The notes under the pieces were generated by a model. The model searched no databases, was not told where the DNA came from, and saw only the letters and a list, made by a program, of their open reading frames with translations. The position numbers and the translations under genes were made by a program. A stretch of 64,000 bases of DNA, taken from NCBI RefSeq assembly GCF_000719095.1, contig NZ_JOEH01000031.1:1-64000 (forward strand), given 5' to 3'. Below, in pieces: positions 62,872-64,000 of this stretch. This DNA is from Streptacidiphilus jeojiense (GTDB taxonomy: Bacteria; Actinomycetota; Actinomycetes; Streptomycetales; Streptomycetaceae). Positions within the stretch are counted from its first letter, which is position 1, and each line of letters begins with the position of its first letter.

Positions 62872-63913
62872 TCGGGACGGCCGCCCGGACCATCGCTACC
62901 TGCGCCACCACGGCGACGCCGAGGTCGGCGGCGGCCTGGTCGACCTGGCGGTGAACGTGCGGGCCGGTACTCCGCCGCCGTGGCTGCGGCAGCGGCTGGC
63001 GGACACCCTGGGCGGCCTGGCCGCCTACCCCGACGGACGGGCCGCCCGCGCGGCCGTCGCCCGGCGGCACCGGCGTCCCGACGGCGAGACCCTGCTGACC
63101 TCGGGCGCAGCCGAGGCGTTCGTGCTGCTGGCGCGAACCCTCAAGCCGCGCCGGGCGGTTGTGGTGCACCCGCAGTTCACCGAGCCGGAGGCGGCGCTGC
63201 GCGACGCCGGACACCCGGTGGAGCGGCTGGTGCTCCGCCCCAGGAACGGCTTCCGGCTCGACCCGGCGGCCGTCCCCGCCGACGCCGACCTGGTGGTGGT
63301 CGGCAACCCGACCAACCCGACCTCGATCCTGCACCCGGCCGCCGACCTGGCGGCGCTGGCCCGCCCCGGGCGGACCCTGGTGGTGGACGAGGCCTTCGCG
63401 GACACCGTCCCGGGCGAGGCGGAGAGCCTGGCCGGACGGCGGGACCTGCCGGGTGTGGTGGTGCTGCGCAGCCTCACCAAGACCTGGGGCCTGGCCGGGC
63501 TGCGCATCGGCTACGTCCTGGCCGCCGCCGCGATGATCGACGCCCTGTCGGCGGCCCAGCCGCTGTGGCCGGTCTCGACCCCGGCCCTGGTCGCCGCCGA
63601 GGCGTGCAGCACCCCGGCCGCGCTGGCCGAGGCGGAGGCAGCCGCCCGGGCCACCGCCGAGGACCGGGACTACCTGCTCTCCCGACTGGCGGAACTGCCC
63701 AGCATTCGGACCTACGGTCAGCCCGCTGCATCGTTCGTACTCATTCGGATGGCCGGCGCCGCCGGCGTACGGGAGCGGCTGCGCGGCACCGGGTTCGCGG
63801 TCAGGCGGGGGGACACCTTCCCAGGTCTGGGGCCCGACTGGCTGCGGATCGCGGTGCGCGACAAGGCCACCCTGGACGCCTTCTTCGAGGCACTGACGGC
63901 CCTTCAACTCTGA
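62861..63913 (+). CDS. cobC: CobC: PLP-dependent threonine-phosphate decarboxylase-like protein
   Basis: The 350-residue type I aminotransferase-fold protein has the PLP Lys207 in 'RSLTKTWGLAGLRIGY' and 'LVVVGNPTNPTSILHPA'. It is a HisC-like member placed in a cobalamin operon, and it should make the (R)-1-amino-2-propanol phosphate linker used by CobD. ATG 62861 overlaps cbiX by 11 bp; a longer in-frame start at 62717 reads through cbiX. It is the last gene, and 63914-64000 holds no further feature that could be supported. Confidence 0.88.
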   Translation: MSTDRDGRPDHRYLRHHGDAEVGGGLVDLAVNVRAGTPPPWLRQRLADTLGGLAAYPDGRAARAAVARRHRRPDGETLLTSGAAEAFVLLARTLKPRRAVVVHPQFTEPEAALRDAGHPVERLVLRPRNGFRLDPAAVPADADLVVVGNPTNPTSILHPAADLAALARPGRTLVVDEAFADTVPGEAESLAGRRDLPGVVVLRSLTKTWGLAGLRIGYVLAAAAMIDALSAAQPLWPVSTPALVAAEACSTPAALAEAEAAARATAEDRDYLLSRLAELPSIRTYGQPAASFVLIRMAGAAGVRERLRGTGFAVRRGDTFPGLGPDWLRIAVRDKATLDAFFEALTALQL

Positions 63914-64000
63914 TTCACATACTTGAACTTTGTCCAGCATCTTGACTCGGCCGGATGGGCGGCGTGTCATGTCCTCACACCTGACCCGACGTCACCGAGG

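Overview
The window is chromosomal DNA of a high-GC actinomycete of the Streptomycetaceae (Streptomyces, Kitasatospora or Streptacidiphilus type). The evidence is very GC-rich third codon positions, frequent GTG starts, ATGA/GTGA stop-start overlaps, the streptomycete repeat with core GGGGCGCGGGGAACTGCGCG, and a gene order of 3-hydroxybutyryl-CoA dehydrogenase, TetR, ccr, ecm, mcl, mch, mcd, psd, pssA. No tRNA, rRNA, insertion sequence, integrase, prophage or CRISPR array was found.

Layout. (1) 1-4845, minus strand: envelope polysaccharide genes (GT4 glycosyltransferase, polyprenyl-phosphate sugar transferase, O-antigen-ligase-like protein, MurJ/Wzx-type flippase cut by the window edge). (2) 4977-7490: a DHA2 drug exporter with three beta-sandwich repeats at its C-terminus. 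(3) 7655-15282: a carbohydrate ABC uptake operon with a DUF2264 protein, divergent from a DeoR/LacI hybrid regulator and a hydroxyacid dehydrogenase. (4) 15313-18060: the gluconate system (GntR-type repressor, gntK, gntP). (5) 18104-21137: an SRPBCC protein, a methyltransferase-Nudix fusion and a DUF4037 protein. (6) 21455-30807: the ethylmalonyl-CoA pathway, which turns acetoacetyl-CoA-derived C4 units into ethylmalonyl-, methylsuccinyl-, mesaconyl- and methylmalyl-CoA and then glyoxylate plus propionyl-CoA. (7) 31233-32742: psd and pssA for phosphatidylethanolamine. (8) 32823-42209: an exporter with AsnC and MarR regulators, an alpha/beta hydrolase, an FAD oxidoreductase and three unknown proteins. 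(9) 42206-63913: two cobalamin operons, cobD-cobQ-cobN-chlID-cobO-cobB and cobI-cobM-cobL-cbiG/cobJ-cobH-cbiX-cobC, separated by two minus-strand STAND-ATPase genes.

The two cobalamin operons share a control architecture: a TTGAC-N18-TGGKAT promoter, a B12 riboswitch, a nearly identical 30-nt block carrying a ribosome binding site, and a short Pro-rich leader ORF that ends at or overlaps the start of the first enzyme gene. Ethylmalonyl-CoA mutase uses B12, so regions 6 and 9 are linked by cofactor supply. The most unusual features are the duplicated riboswitch-leader cassette, the methyltransferase-Nudix fusion, the exporter with CarboxypepD-like repeats, a repeat-derived Pro/Thr-rich insertion in the flippase, and the truncated STAND gene between the cobalamin operons.
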